A DNA stretch of 64,000 nt from Microbulbifer aggregans. Its GTDB lineage: Bacteria; Pseudomonadota; Gammaproteobacteria; Pseudomonadales; Cellvibrionaceae. Shown here in pieces: positions 37,113-46,100 of the stretch. Made by a program: the position numbers and the translations under genes. Below the pieces are notes generated by a model, which was given only the letters and a program-made list of their open reading frames with translations, was not told the origin of the DNA and did not search any database. How positions within the stretch are numbered: the stretch's first letter is position 1; the number at the start of each line of letters is the position of its first letter. Where the stretch lies: the NCBI RefSeq assembly GCF_001750105.1, contig NZ_CP014143.1:3131501-3195500 (forward strand), given 5' to 3'.

Positions 37113-40100
37113 TCAACTGTGCGCCACAAAGGCCGCTTCCTGCGACTCTTGTGTCCGTACCCGCGTTGCACGACCACCAGCCTGTTCATTCAGCACTTTG
37201 GGCGCACCGCCCGTGCCATCGAACTGGTCCCGTAGTGCATTCCAGCGATTCCTGATCGCACTCATCTTCTGCTCCCGCACGTGCCCATAACCGCGAACCT
37301 GCTGTGGCAGTGACAGCAGCTCCCGGGCCACTTCCACTGATTCCAGGCTCAGGCTTGTGGCAACGCGCTCGATGGCGCCAGCGACTTCGCCGGCCCAGGC
37401 CCGCTCGGCCCGCCGTTCAGCGGTATAGCCAAACGGATCGAACAGTGTCCCCCTCAGCACCTTGCCCTTGGCGAGCACGGGCATCAGCCGTGCCAACCAG
37501 GGACCGAACACCATCTTGCGGATGCGGCCACTGCTGTCCGGCCGCGCCAGCAGCGGCGGAGCCATATGGAACTTCACACGGTAGTCGCCGGTAAAGGTCT
37601 CCTGCAACTGGCGACGGAATTCCACACCGCTGTACAGGCGGGCCACCTCGTACTCGTCCTTGTAAGCCATCGCCTTGAACAGGCTGGCAGCTGCTTCGCG
37701 GACCAGAGAGCCGTCACGGCGCCCCAGCCGGTGCTCAGCCTGCTCCAGCTTCTGGATGGCTCGACGGAAACGCTCACCATAGGCGGCATCCTGGTATTCC
37801 ACCAGTTCTGCCGCCAGTCGCTCGACCAGCGCGGTCGCTGATTCCGCCGGCTCGACGAGCTGGACCGGCTGCGCCGGAGTGAGCAGCGCCTTCACCGCTC
37901 CCGGGTTGGCCACCAGCAGGCGTCCGGCCCGGAAGGCACGCAGATTACTCTCCACCGCCACGCCATTGAGTTCAATTGCCCGCTCCAGCGCCGCTTCGCC
38001 AATCGGCAGCAGGCCTTTCTGGCAGGCATAGCCCAGCAGCATCAGATTCGAGGCCACGGTATCGCCAAACAGTGCCTGCGCATAACGATTGGCATCGAAT
38101 GCGGAATAATCACTGCATAAAGATTCGATGCTCTCTTTCGTCGCATCCGCCGGGAAGGCCAGCTCGTTGTCGCGGATGAAGGCCGCTACGGGGACCTCGG
38201 CCGTATTCACAACCGCGCGTAGACGGCCGACGGCAAACTTTGCCCGCTGGGAGGCAGCGGTCACCATGTCACATCCCAGCAACACTTCGGCGGCACCATC
38301 GCGGATACGCGCCGTGGTAATGCTCTCGGGGCTCTCCGCCACTTTGACGTGGGCAACCACCGCACCATTTTTCTGCGACAGACCAGTGAAATAGAGGGTT
38401 GTCGAACCTTTCTCTTCCAGATGAGCGGCCATGCCGAGCAACGCCGCCACAGTCAGCACACCACTGCCACCGATTCCGCCTACAAGAATGCTCTGCGGTA
38501 CGGCCAAATCCGACTGGGGAGCCGCCGGCAGATCCTCGATGGCCTTGTCCAGGGAAAGTGCCAGGGTATCCACTGGCGGCTTGCGCAGCTCTCCACCCTC
38601 GACACTCACGAAGCTGGGGCAGAAACCGTCGGCACAGCGCATGTCCTTGTTACAGCTGGACTGGTTGACCTGGCGCTTGCGGCCATAGGGGCTTTCCAGT
38701 GGTTCGACCGCAATGCAACTGGACTGCACACTGCAATCCCCGCAGCCCTCACAGACGCGATGGTTGATCAGCAAACGGGTGTTCGGATCTTCCATCTGGC
38801 CTTTCTTGCGACGGCGCCGCTTTTCCGCTGCACACACCTGTTCGTAAATAATGGCGGTGACACCGGGCGTCTCCCGCAGACGTCGCTGGACGGCATCCAG
38901 CTCCGAGCGATGCAGCACTTCTACGGAGGACGGCAGCTGATTCTTGTGCTGTTGCCAGTACTCCGGCTGTTCACTCAACAACACCACGGTACCGACGCCT
39001 TCAGCCGCCAGCTGGGCAGCTACGGTGGGGGCATTCACCTCACCATCGGCGGGCTGGCCGCCGGTCATGGCGACGGCGTCGTTCAACAGGATCTTGTAGG
39101 TGATGTTGACCTTGCTGGCGACCGCCTGGCGAATAGCCAGAATGCCCGAGTGGTTGTAGGTACCGTCACCCATGTTCTGGAATATATGGCCGGCACTGGA
39201 GAAGCGGTGCAGACCGACCCACTGCGCACCCTCTCCGCCCATATGGGAATAGGTATCCGTGCGCAGCCCCTTGCCCAGGGCCATGATGTGACAGCCGATG
39301 CCAGCACTGCCCAGGCTGCCTTCGGGCAATTTGGTCGAGGTGTTGTGGGGGCAGCCAGCACAGAATACCGGCTCACGGGCCAGTAGACCCTTGGCCTTCG
39401 CCGCGGGCTTGCACGCACCGGTACTCAGGTTTCGCTCCGCAACTGGGGCCAGTTGCCGGCCGAACGCCGTATCGCCGAGCCAGCGCACTATGGTGTCGGC
39501 CACTCGGTCGGGCCCAAAACCCCAAACCGCGGGCAAATAATCGGCACCATCAACGCCCTTCTTGCCACTTACCGTCGGGCGCTCGTCATCGCGCCAGCCA
39601 TAGAGAAGGGATTTGAGCTGGTCTTCCACCAGCGGACGCTTCTCCTCCACCACCAGCACACGCTCCATCCCTCGGCAGAACTCGCTGATGCCACGGGGCT
39701 CGAGCGGCCAGGTCATGGCAACTTTGAAAATAGAGATACCGGCCTTGCGCAGATCCTCTTCTGTCAGCTCCAGCAGCTGCAGAGCCTCCAGTAAATCGCC
39801 GTGAGCCTTACCGACAGTGACGATACCGAACTGCTTTCGCGGCGATTCGACGATCGATTTGTCGATACCGTTGGCATAGGCAAACGCCTGCGCCGCCGGC
39901 AGCCGCTCCTCGAGCATTCGGCGCTCGTATTCCAGCCGCTCTGCCGGCCAGTTCAGGTTCGGGTCGTAGTTGAGACCATGGGCGGGGATCGGGAAATCGG
40001 CGGGAATGTGAAAACTCGGCAACCCGGGCACCTGCAGGGAGGCGCCGGCCTCGACCGTCTCGGTGATCGTCTTGAAGCCGACCCAGAGACCGCTGAAGCG

Positions 40101-40703
40101 GGACAGGGCGATGCCCGCGAGGCCCAGGGTCAGGTATTCCTCGATTGAGGCCGGAAACAACAGCGGCATCATGACCGACTCAAAGATCTGGTCGGTATTG
40201 TGCGAGAACATGGAGGACTCGGCGGTGTGATCGTCGCCACACAGGGCGAGCACACCACCATGACGGGACGTACCCTGTACATTGGCCTGACGGAATACGT
40301 CGGCAGTGCGATCTACTCCATGGCCCTTGCCGTACCAGATGGAGAAGACCCCGTCCCGCGTCGCCTGCTGACGGTAATGATCCAGCAGCTGCGTACCCCA
40401 GATATTGGTGGCACCGAGGTCTTCGTTGACGCCAGGCTCAAAATGAATGTCGCGCTCGGCGAGGAGCTTTTTGTGTCGCCACAGGGCCTGGTCATAACCG
40501 CCCAGGGGCGAGCCCCGGTAGCCGGAGATGAAGCCCGCAGTGTTCAGGCCAGCGAGCTCATCCAGTTTCTTCTGCATCAGCGGCAGCCGCACCAGCGCGT
40601 CGATTCCTGTAAGGAAGACCCGCCCGGAATCACGGGTAAATGCCGCCTTCAGGGAGTATTCGCGATCGAAACCCAGCTCCTGATCGCTCTCGACCATCGC
40701 CAT
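37113..40703 (-). CDS. Fused indolepyruvate:ferredoxin oxidoreductase
   Basis: A 1196-residue single-chain 2-oxoacid oxidoreductase that decarboxylates aryl pyruvates (indolepyruvate, phenylpyruvate) to acyl-CoA with ferredoxin. Features in order: an N-terminal pyrimidine-binding region with SGYRGSPLGGYDQ; a TPP region with EPVFCAGCPHNTSTKLPEG and MGGEGAQWVGL; an Fe-S-like cysteine set HRVCEGCGDCSVQSSC; and the gamma domain VGGIGGSGVLTVAALLGMAA. The fusion of alpha, beta and gamma parts is typical of aerobic proteobacteria. ATG 40703 lies behind AGGTGA. Divergent from an Lrp regulator, which suggests amino-acid-responsive control of aromatic amino-acid breakdown. Confidence 0.93.
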   Translation of the reverse strand: MAMVESDQELGFDREYSLKAAFTRDSGRVFLTGIDALVRLPLMQKKLDELAGLNTAGFISGYRGSPLGGYDQALWRHKKLLAERDIHFEPGVNEDLGATNIWGTQLLDHYRQQATRDGVFSIWYGKGHGVDRTADVFRQANVQGTSRHGGVLALCGDDHTAESSMFSHNTDQIFESVMMPLLFPASIEEYLTLGLAGIALSRFSGLWVGFKTITETVEAGASLQVPGLPSFHIPADFPIPAHGLNYDPNLNWPAERLEYERRMLEERLPAAQAFAYANGIDKSIVESPRKQFGIVTVGKAHGDLLEALQLLELTEEDLRKAGISIFKVAMTWPLEPRGISEFCRGMERVLVVEEKRPLVEDQLKSLLYGWRDDERPTVSGKKGVDGADYLPAVWGFGPDRVADTIVRWLGDTAFGRQLAPVAERNLSTGACKPAAKAKGLLAREPVFCAGCPHNTSTKLPEGSLGSAGIGCHIMALGKGLRTDTYSHMGGEGAQWVGLHRFSSAGHIFQNMGDGTYNHSGILAIRQAVASKVNITYKILLNDAVAMTGGQPADGEVNAPTVAAQLAAEGVGTVVLLSEQPEYWQQHKNQLPSSVEVLHRSELDAVQRRLRETPGVTAIIYEQVCAAEKRRRRKKGQMEDPNTRLLINHRVCEGCGDCSVQSSCIAVEPLESPYGRKRQVNQSSCNKDMRCADGFCPSFVSVEGGELRKPPVDTLALSLDKAIEDLPAAPQSDLAVPQSILVGGIGGSGVLTVAALLGMAAHLEEKGSTTLYFTGLSQKNGAVVAHVKVAESPESITTARIRDGAAEVLLGCDMVTAASQRAKFAVGRLRAVVNTAEVPVAAFIRDNELAFPADATKESIESLCSDYSAFDANRYAQALFGDTVASNLMLLGYACQKGLLPIGEAALERAIELNGVAVESNLRAFRAGRLLVANPGAVKALLTPAQPVQLVEPAESATALVERLAAELVEYQDAAYGERFRRAIQKLEQAEHRLGRRDGSLVREAAASLFKAMAYKDEYEVARLYSGVEFRRQLQETFTGDYRVKFHMAPPLLARPDSSGRIRKMVFGPWLARLMPVLAKGKVLRGTLFDPFGYTAERRAERAWAGEVAGAIERVATSLSLESVEVARELLSLPQQVRGYGHVREQKMSAIRNRWNALRDQFDGTGGAPKVLNEQAGGRATRVRTQESQEAAFVAHS

Positions 40704-41015
40704 GGAGTCACCTGCTTAGAATTATTGCTATGGGCAAGAAAGTACCACTGGCAGGAGAGGCAGGTCATACCAAATTCGGTCGACATGGGGCATAATTCAG
40801 GCACGAGTCACCAAATATGGGCTGGGAGATGCAACAAATCACTCCAGCCTGACCAGATAGCGCCACCGGTGCCACTGGCCGCCAAAGCCGGAAGACCGGC
40901 TGGACACAGACAGGAAAATGCGGATCGGAACTGCCTCGGTAAACAAGCAGACTGCCCAATCCCGAGTAGCAAACGCGCACAATCAAGCGAGTCTGAGAGA
41001 AGAGCGAGTTCGACT
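40704..41015. other. Divergent control region of the oxidoreductase and lrp2 genes
   Basis: About 310 non-coding bases between two divergent genes. No clear repeat or promoter stands out by eye. An Lrp-type site is expected by analogy but I cannot point to one. Confidence 0.5.
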
Positions 41016-41501
41016 ATGGCTTATACACTGGATGCCATCGACAAGAAGATCCTGGAAATCCTCCAGGAAGATGCCACGATTCCCAACATCGAGCTGGCGG
41101 AGAAAGTCTGCCTGTCCCCGTCCCCCTGCTCCCGTCGGGTGAAGAACCTCCACGAGCAGGGATTTATCAAACGCGCCGTGACGCTACTCGAGCCGCAGAA
41201 AGTGGGCCTGCCGGTGAGCGTGTTTATCCAGGTGACCCTCAATCACCAGGTGAAGAAAGAGTTGCAGGACTTCGAGTCCGTCATCGCCCAGTGGCCTGAG
41301 GTGATGGAGTGCTACCTGATGACCGGCGATTTTGATTACCTGCTGCGGGTCGTGGTCCCCAACCTGCAGGCCTACCAGGAGTTCCTGGACAAGAAGCTCA
41401 CCGAGCTGCCGGGCATCGACCATATCAAGAGCAGCTTCTCTCTCAAACAGGTCCGCTACCGCACCGAGCTGCCCCTGGAGCAATTGCTCGAGCAGCCCTG
41501 A
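41016..41501 (+). CDS. Lrp/AsnC-family regulator, second copy
   Basis: A 161-residue Lrp-type protein. HTH: LDAIDKKILEILQEDATIPNIELAEKVCLSPSPCSRRVKNL (shown in parts: KKILEILQED, LAEKVCLSPSPCSRRVK). RAM domain: CYLMTGDFDYLLRVVVPNL. ATG 41016 is chosen because it gives the normal family length; a longer frame upstream is not regulator-like. It is divergent from the indolepyruvate oxidoreductase, a probable target responding to aromatic or branched amino acids. Confidence 0.88.
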   Translation: MAYTLDAIDKKILEILQEDATIPNIELAEKVCLSPSPCSRRVKNLHEQGFIKRAVTLLEPQKVGLPVSVFIQVTLNHQVKKELQDFESVIAQWPEVMECYLMTGDFDYLLRVVVPNLQAYQEFLDKKLTELPGIDHIKSSFSLKQVRYRTELPLEQLLEQP

Positions 41502-41578
41502 GACTCCGCGCCCGCTCGTCCTGAGTGGGCCTCCCCCCTCCCCTACTGGCCCGGCCCCGGCCTGCGGCTCCAAGCCCA

Positions 41579-41785
41579 TCAGCGCCGAAAGAAACTCAGC
41601 AGCAAACTGAGAACCACGCTGAGGATGATCATGGAAGTGATAGGGATAAAGACCCGACTGCGTTCGGACTCAATGCGGATATCCCCAGGCAGGCGCCCAA
41701 ACCAATTGAAAAGCCACGGGGCGAAATGCATCAGCACCCCGATAACCAGCAAAATAGCTCCGGCAATAATAAACCAACGGGACAT
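41579..41785 (-). CDS. DUF2905 small membrane protein
   Basis: A 68-residue protein with two membrane helices (FIIAGAILLVIGVLMHF and TSMIILSVVLSLLLSFF) around the family signature FNWFGRLPGDIRIESERSRVFIP. ATG 41785 gives the usual DUF2905 size. Function unknown. Divergent from the amidohydrolase gene. Confidence 0.9.
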   Translation of the reverse strand: MSRWFIIAGAILLVIGVLMHFAPWLFNWFGRLPGDIRIESERSRVFIPITSMIILSVVLSLLLSFFRR

Positions 41786-41906
41786 AATGAATTCTCGCTC
41801 CTGATGATCCGAAACCTCCGGCGTGAGGCGCACACTCAATTGCCAGTCAAAAGAGACCACTGCTACTATCGAACACCCGGTCTCGCAGGTCAAAAAGGAT
41901 AAGAAA

Positions 41907-43571
41907 ATGTCTCTACCAAGCCCGCTCAAGGTCATTGCGACCGCGCTCGCGCTCACCCTGTCCTCCGCGAGCGTTCTAGCAACCAGCTTGATCCACAACG
42001 TCAACGGCTACCACACAACGGAACACTCGCTGGAGCAATTCGAAGCGCTGGCCTTTGATCAGGGTAAGGTGCTGGCAACCGGCGATTTCCAGGCACTGGC
42101 TGAAAAGTTCCCGCGGGCTAAAAAGATTGATGGCCAGGGACGCACCCTGCTGCCGGGACTGATCGATGCCCACGGGCACGTACTCGCGCAAGGTCTCCTG
42201 CAGAGCCAACTCGAACTCCGCGACCTCGACTGGCAGGAAACGCTGGCGGCTATCAAGAAGTACTCCGGCCAGGTGGAGCCCGGGCAGTGGCTTCAGGGCA
42301 GAGGCTGGAATCAGGTCATCTGGGCCGGAAAAGAATTTCCTGAGCGCAAACACCTGGACGCGCTGGAGATTGACCATCCGATTTGGCTCCGCCGTATCGA
42401 CGGCCATGCGGGCTGGGCGAACAGCAAGGCCCTGCAGCTGGCAGGCATCAACCGCGACACCAAAGCGCCGGAAGGTGGTGAAATTCATCGTCTGGCCAAC
42501 GGCGACCCCAGCGGCATACTGATCGATAACGCCATGGCGCTCATGGAGCGGGCTATTCCGGCACCTTCTCTGCAGGAGAAGAAAGCGGCGCTGACACAGG
42601 CTTTCGAACTGGCATTATCCCTCGGGTTGACCGGCATCCATGATGCGGGCGTCGATGAAGAGACATTGGAGGCTTATCGCCAACTGGCAGCGGACGAGGC
42701 CATTCCGCTTCGCTTATACCCGATGATCTCCGCCGCAGAGAAAAACCTGCAACAATTGCTGGCCGCAGGGCATATCGGCACCCCACAGGATCGCCTCTAC
42801 GTGCGCAGCATCAAACTCTACACCGACGGGGCACTCGGCAGCCGCGGCGCGGCACTACTGGCACCCTACCACGACAGACCGAACGAGAAAGGTCTGCTGC
42901 TGTACCCTGAGAGCGAGGTTCTCTCCCTGCTCAAGCTGGCGACGGACAATAACTTTCAGGTCAACACCCATGCCATCGGTGACCGCGCCAACCAGCTCGT
43001 CCTGGATCACCTCTACACCCTCCATGACGACAAAGACCAGAAGCCATTTCGTCACCGGGTCGAGCACGCTCAGGTACTGCAAGTTGCGGACATTACCCGC
43101 TTCACCGAACTCAACCTGATCGCTTCCATGCAGCCGACCCACGCCACCAGCGACAAGAACATGGCCGGCGATCGCCTCGGTGAGGCACGACTGGAAGGTG
43201 CCTACGCCTGGCGAAAGTTTCTCGACCAGGGAACCCGTATCGCCGCCGGATCAGACTTCCCGGTGGAACCGGTTAACCCGCTGTTCGGTATCCATGCCGC
43301 AGTCACCCGCCGCGACCGGAAAGGCAACCCGCAGGCCGGGTGGCGTATGGAAGAGGCAATGACGCCAGCAGAGGCATTGCGTGCGTTTACCCTGGATGCC
43401 GCCTATGCGAGTCACCAGGAAGCGGTGATCGGCAATCTGGAACCGGGCAAGTTTGCCGACTTCATTCTCCTGGAGCGCAACATCTTTGAGATCGACCCGC
43501 AGAAGATCTGGCAGGTCGAGGTAGATGAGACCTGGGTAGAAGGTGAGCGGGTATACCAGCGACGGCCGTAG
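41907..43571 (+). CDS. Exported amidohydrolase (YtcJ-like, amidohydrolase 3 family)
   Basis: A 554-residue metal-dependent hydrolase with a signal peptide (LKVIATALALTLSSASVLA). Metal motif GLIDAHGHVLAQG near residue 87 and later ligand regions VNTHAIGDRAN, HRVEHAQV and AAGSDFPVEPVNPLFGIHAAVTR are as in the YtcJ branch, which hydrolyses N-acyl or cyclic amide bonds. ATG 41907 follows AAGGATAAGAAA. Substrate unknown; likely periplasmic. Confidence 0.88.
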   Translation: MSLPSPLKVIATALALTLSSASVLATSLIHNVNGYHTTEHSLEQFEALAFDQGKVLATGDFQALAEKFPRAKKIDGQGRTLLPGLIDAHGHVLAQGLLQSQLELRDLDWQETLAAIKKYSGQVEPGQWLQGRGWNQVIWAGKEFPERKHLDALEIDHPIWLRRIDGHAGWANSKALQLAGINRDTKAPEGGEIHRLANGDPSGILIDNAMALMERAIPAPSLQEKKAALTQAFELALSLGLTGIHDAGVDEETLEAYRQLAADEAIPLRLYPMISAAEKNLQQLLAAGHIGTPQDRLYVRSIKLYTDGALGSRGAALLAPYHDRPNEKGLLLYPESEVLSLLKLATDNNFQVNTHAIGDRANQLVLDHLYTLHDDKDQKPFRHRVEHAQVLQVADITRFTELNLIASMQPTHATSDKNMAGDRLGEARLEGAYAWRKFLDQGTRIAAGSDFPVEPVNPLFGIHAAVTRRDRKGNPQAGWRMEEAMTPAEALRAFTLDAAYASHQEAVIGNLEPGKFADFILLERNIFEIDPQKIWQVEVDETWVEGERVYQRRP

Positions 43572-43600
43572 CACCTCTCTCAGGCCATGCTCCCAAGTCT

Positions 43601-43623
43601 GCTCCGTCCACCCTGGACGGAGC
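43601..43623 (+). other. 9-bp hairpin after the amidohydrolase gene
   Basis: GCTCCGTCC (43601-43609) pairs with GGACGGAGC (43615-43623). No T-run. It is 29 bases past the stop codon. The rest of 43572-43893 holds no gene I can support. Confidence 0.5.
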
Positions 43624-43893
43624 TGCCAGTGCTCGCGACCGCAGCAATGAGCAAACGCCGCCGGCGATGACGCACAACCCTCCTTAGCAGCAGCATCCCC
43701 CGGCACTCCAGGTCCACCAGTGCCACACTGGCAGTTCTTTGCTCCAACGGTTTACCAACGATGCGTCCGAGACCAAACAGGACAAACTGCTCTGGCGTAA
43801 ATAACTCGAAGCTCGTTGATTATGATGTCTCTGGGGGAGGGCCATAAAGCAGGCAAAGTCAGGCGCCCGACACCGACGTCTACACTAATTGAT

Positions 43894-45996
43894 ATGAAAA
43901 GGAATTCATTTTCGAGGCTCGTGTGTGCCATCGGCCTCGCCTCCATGGCTGTTCCGGCGGTCGGAGCAAACTGCAATTCCACCGGCAGGCTGATCTATGT
44001 TGGAGCAACATTCGACCAGACTCGCTCTGTATGGCTATCACTCACATCTCCCGGTAGTTTTGGCCTGCAGGTCGTAAATACAAAGGATATTGTTGACCAG
44101 TGGAGCCGCGCTAACGCTGGGCCGCACATCTCAGTTTCCCCGGTTTTGGTGTTCAGTAACGGCGGCACTCATGCCCTCCTTGATCTCAGCGGCGATAAAC
44201 CCTGCACCATCGACAACCAAAACCAAAAAGCCGACCCAATCATTCTTCCACAGTTCCCGGGAACCAAACCGATACCACCTATCGGAGTAATTCCCCCGCC
44301 GGACTTCGTTGGAATTACTCCCGAGGTTCCTGTTGCCCCACCGGGAGTTGGGATCACGCCTGAAGTGCCTGTCATCCGCCCCCCAGCGACTGGCATCACG
44401 CCCGAGGTGCCGACCCTCAGACCGCCCGGTACAGGAATTACTCCAGAGGTGCCAACCCTCAGGCCGCCCGGTGTCGGTATCAGGCCAGAGATTCCCATCG
44501 CACCTGAAGTCCCAATCTCGCCGCTGCCACCCACCGGAATTACTCCCCAGGTTCCGGTGGATCCTGAAACTCCAGTAGCAACATTGCCACCCACTGGTGT
44601 TACTCCCGAAGTCCCCGTCGACCCAGAGAGTCCAATCGGAACGCTGCCACCCACCGGGGTTACGCCTGAAGTACCCGTCGACCCTGAGAACCCGATCGCA
44701 ACACTGCCACCCACCGGTATTACACCGGAAGTACCCGTCGACCCTGAGAACCCGATCGCCACGCTGCCACCCACCGGAATTACGCCGGAAGTACCCGTCG
44801 ACCCAGAGAACCCGGTCGCCACGCTGCCACCCACCGGTATTACACCGGAAGTACCCGTCGACCCTGAGAACCCGGTCGCCACGCTGCCACCCACAGGTGT
44901 AACGCCTGAAGTACCCGTCGACCCAGAGCGACCTATCGGCACGCGCCCTTCCGAAGTTGAAGATGAGGTAACTGCAGCTCAGGAGCGGGATAAAGCTCCT
45001 CTACGATGGGTTGTTTGCGTGGACCCGCTGTCCGGTCAATACGTGAACGCGACCTACGCCGGCAACCAGGTCTATTGCCCCGATGGTTACCGGGGGCAAT
45101 GGTATGAGTCATACGACACCGGAAAGTCCGACCTTCCCCTTGCCGCCCACTTCTCCGGTGAATACCTAACCCAAACCGTGAGGGAGTCCCAAGATTGGGA
45201 TCTCTGGAGTGATGTGGACCATACCGAACTGAGGGATCGAAGGGGGAACAGGAACTTCGATTCAAATGAGTCCCGCCTGAGCTTTGGAGCACACCGGTCA
45301 ATTGGAAAAAGCAGCTTCCTTGGTGGTGCGGTAGCAGTATCCCGCTATGAAGGTGAGGGCTTCAGAGGGTTTCTGGAATCTCGCTCTGATCGCATTTCGA
45401 TCGGCCCATATTTTGGCCACTACCTCAGTAACAGCCTGGCACTCAACTCCAATCTCAATTATTCCTACACGGAATCAGAGACATCTCTGGCTTCTTTTCG
45501 CGGCAACAGTGAAACAGATGAATGGTTCTTCAACATCGGCATTGAGGGCTATTACCCCTGGCAGGAATGGGGATTCCAGCCACGCGCCTACCTAAATTAT
45601 TCATATGCGGAAACCGAAAACTCCAGCCTGCGCGGCCTCTTTCTTGGAGAAGTACTGGAATTGGATACCAGGGACACTAATAACAGTATCAGTTACTCGG
45701 AGACCAGCATGGTTATTTTCCGACGCTTCTCCCTTAACAGGCAGAGCGTCGCCGCGGCATATATAGAACTCGGGTCAAGGATGGCGTTTGAACTGGCTAA
45801 CGATGTCGATGTCGCCCGTGGAATCACCAGCGGCGGCTATCAGGCAACCTCGAAATTCAGTGGCCTGGCCAGGGTTGGGGCACAGTGGTATATGTCGGAG
45901 TCCAGCTTCATGGAAGCCGAAATCTCACAGGAAAATATTTCGGGGGAAGGTCTGGAAGTCTGGCGTGCACGACTGTTGTTCTCGCATACCTTTTAG
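43894..45996 (+). CDS. Autotransporter-like outer-membrane protein with proline-rich tandem repeats
   Basis: A 700-residue exported protein. ATG 43894 gives a signal peptide ([17 protein letters not shown]). Residues about 28-135 form a small N-terminal domain starting [17 protein letters not shown] proline-rich repeat region follows, first units of about 14 residues ([14 protein letters not shown] type), then seven near-identical 20-residue units (consensus [20 protein letters not shown], residues 212-351). A short cysteine-containing linker (WVVCVDP...[15 protein letters not shown]) leads to a C-terminal beta barrel of about 280 residues ending in Phe ([10 protein letters not shown]), as in autotransporter barrels. 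Likely a surface stalk or adhesion-type protein. Standalone gene followed by a terminator. Confidence 0.85.
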   Translation: MKRNSFSRLVCAIGLASMAVPAVGANCNSTGRLIYVGATFDQTRSVWLSLTSPGSFGLQVVNTKDIVDQWSRANAGPHISVSPVLVFSNGGTHALLDLSGDKPCTIDNQNQKADPIILPQFPGTKPIPPIGVIPPPDFVGITPEVPVAPPGVGITPEVPVIRPPATGITPEVPTLRPPGTGITPEVPTLRPPGVGIRPEIPIAPEVPISPLPPTGITPQVPVDPETPVATLPPTGVTPEVPVDPESPIGTLPPTGVTPEVPVDPENPIATLPPTGITPEVPVDPENPIATLPPTGITPEVPVDPENPVATLPPTGITPEVPVDPENPVATLPPTGVTPEVPVDPERPIGTRPSEVEDEVTAAQERDKAPLRWVVCVDPLSGQYVNATYAGNQVYCPDGYRGQWYESYDTGKSDLPLAAHFSGEYLTQTVRESQDWDLWSDVDHTELRDRRGNRNFDSNESRLSFGAHRSIGKSSFLGGAVAVSRYEGEGFRGFLESRSDRISIGPYFGHYLSNSLALNSNLNYSYTESETSLASFRGNSETDEWFFNIGIEGYYPWQEWGFQPRAYLNYSYAETENSSLRGLFLGEVLELDTRDTNNSISYSETSMVIFRRFSLNRQSVAAAYIELGSRMAFELANDVDVARGITSGGYQATSKFSGLARVGAQWYMSESSFMEAEISQENISGEGLEVWRARLLFSHTF
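44311..44526 (+). repeat. First-tier tandem repeats, about 42 bp (GITPEVP..RPP..)
   Basis: Degenerate units encoding [41 protein letters not shown] and [14 protein letters not shown], then a longer transitional unit [17 protein letters not shown]. They share the TPEVP core with the next tier. Confidence 0.85.
44527..44946 (+). repeat. Seven 60-bp tandem repeats
   Basis: Seven consecutive 20-codon units, each starting PPTG and ending with TL or TR. Units 3-6 are nearly identical at DNA level, and variation is mainly at Ile/Val, Asn/Ser/Thr and Gly/Ala positions. Such a tract can gain or lose units in frame. Confidence 0.92.
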
Positions 45997-46027
45997 CCAC
46001 CACTAATCGACCGGGATTCGAAGCCAA

Positions 46028-46064
46028 CAAAAAAGGCCGCGATGCTTTCACATCGCGGCCTTTT
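46028..46064. terminator. Bidirectional terminator between autotransporter and M3 peptidase genes
   Basis: A-run then GGCCGCGATG (46035-46044), loop CTTTCA, CATCGCGGCC (46051-46060), TTTT. It serves both convergent genes. Confidence 0.9.
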
Positions 46065-46100
46065 CTATTGTGCAGCATTACTACTGCTGAAAACCAACCG

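Noticed and set aside
44169..44942. Long minus-strand reading frame across the tandem repeats
   Set aside because: It is open only because the 60-bp repeats lack stops in that frame; it is antisense to a clear exported protein and has a Gly/Ser/Thr/Val repeat with no signal or domain.
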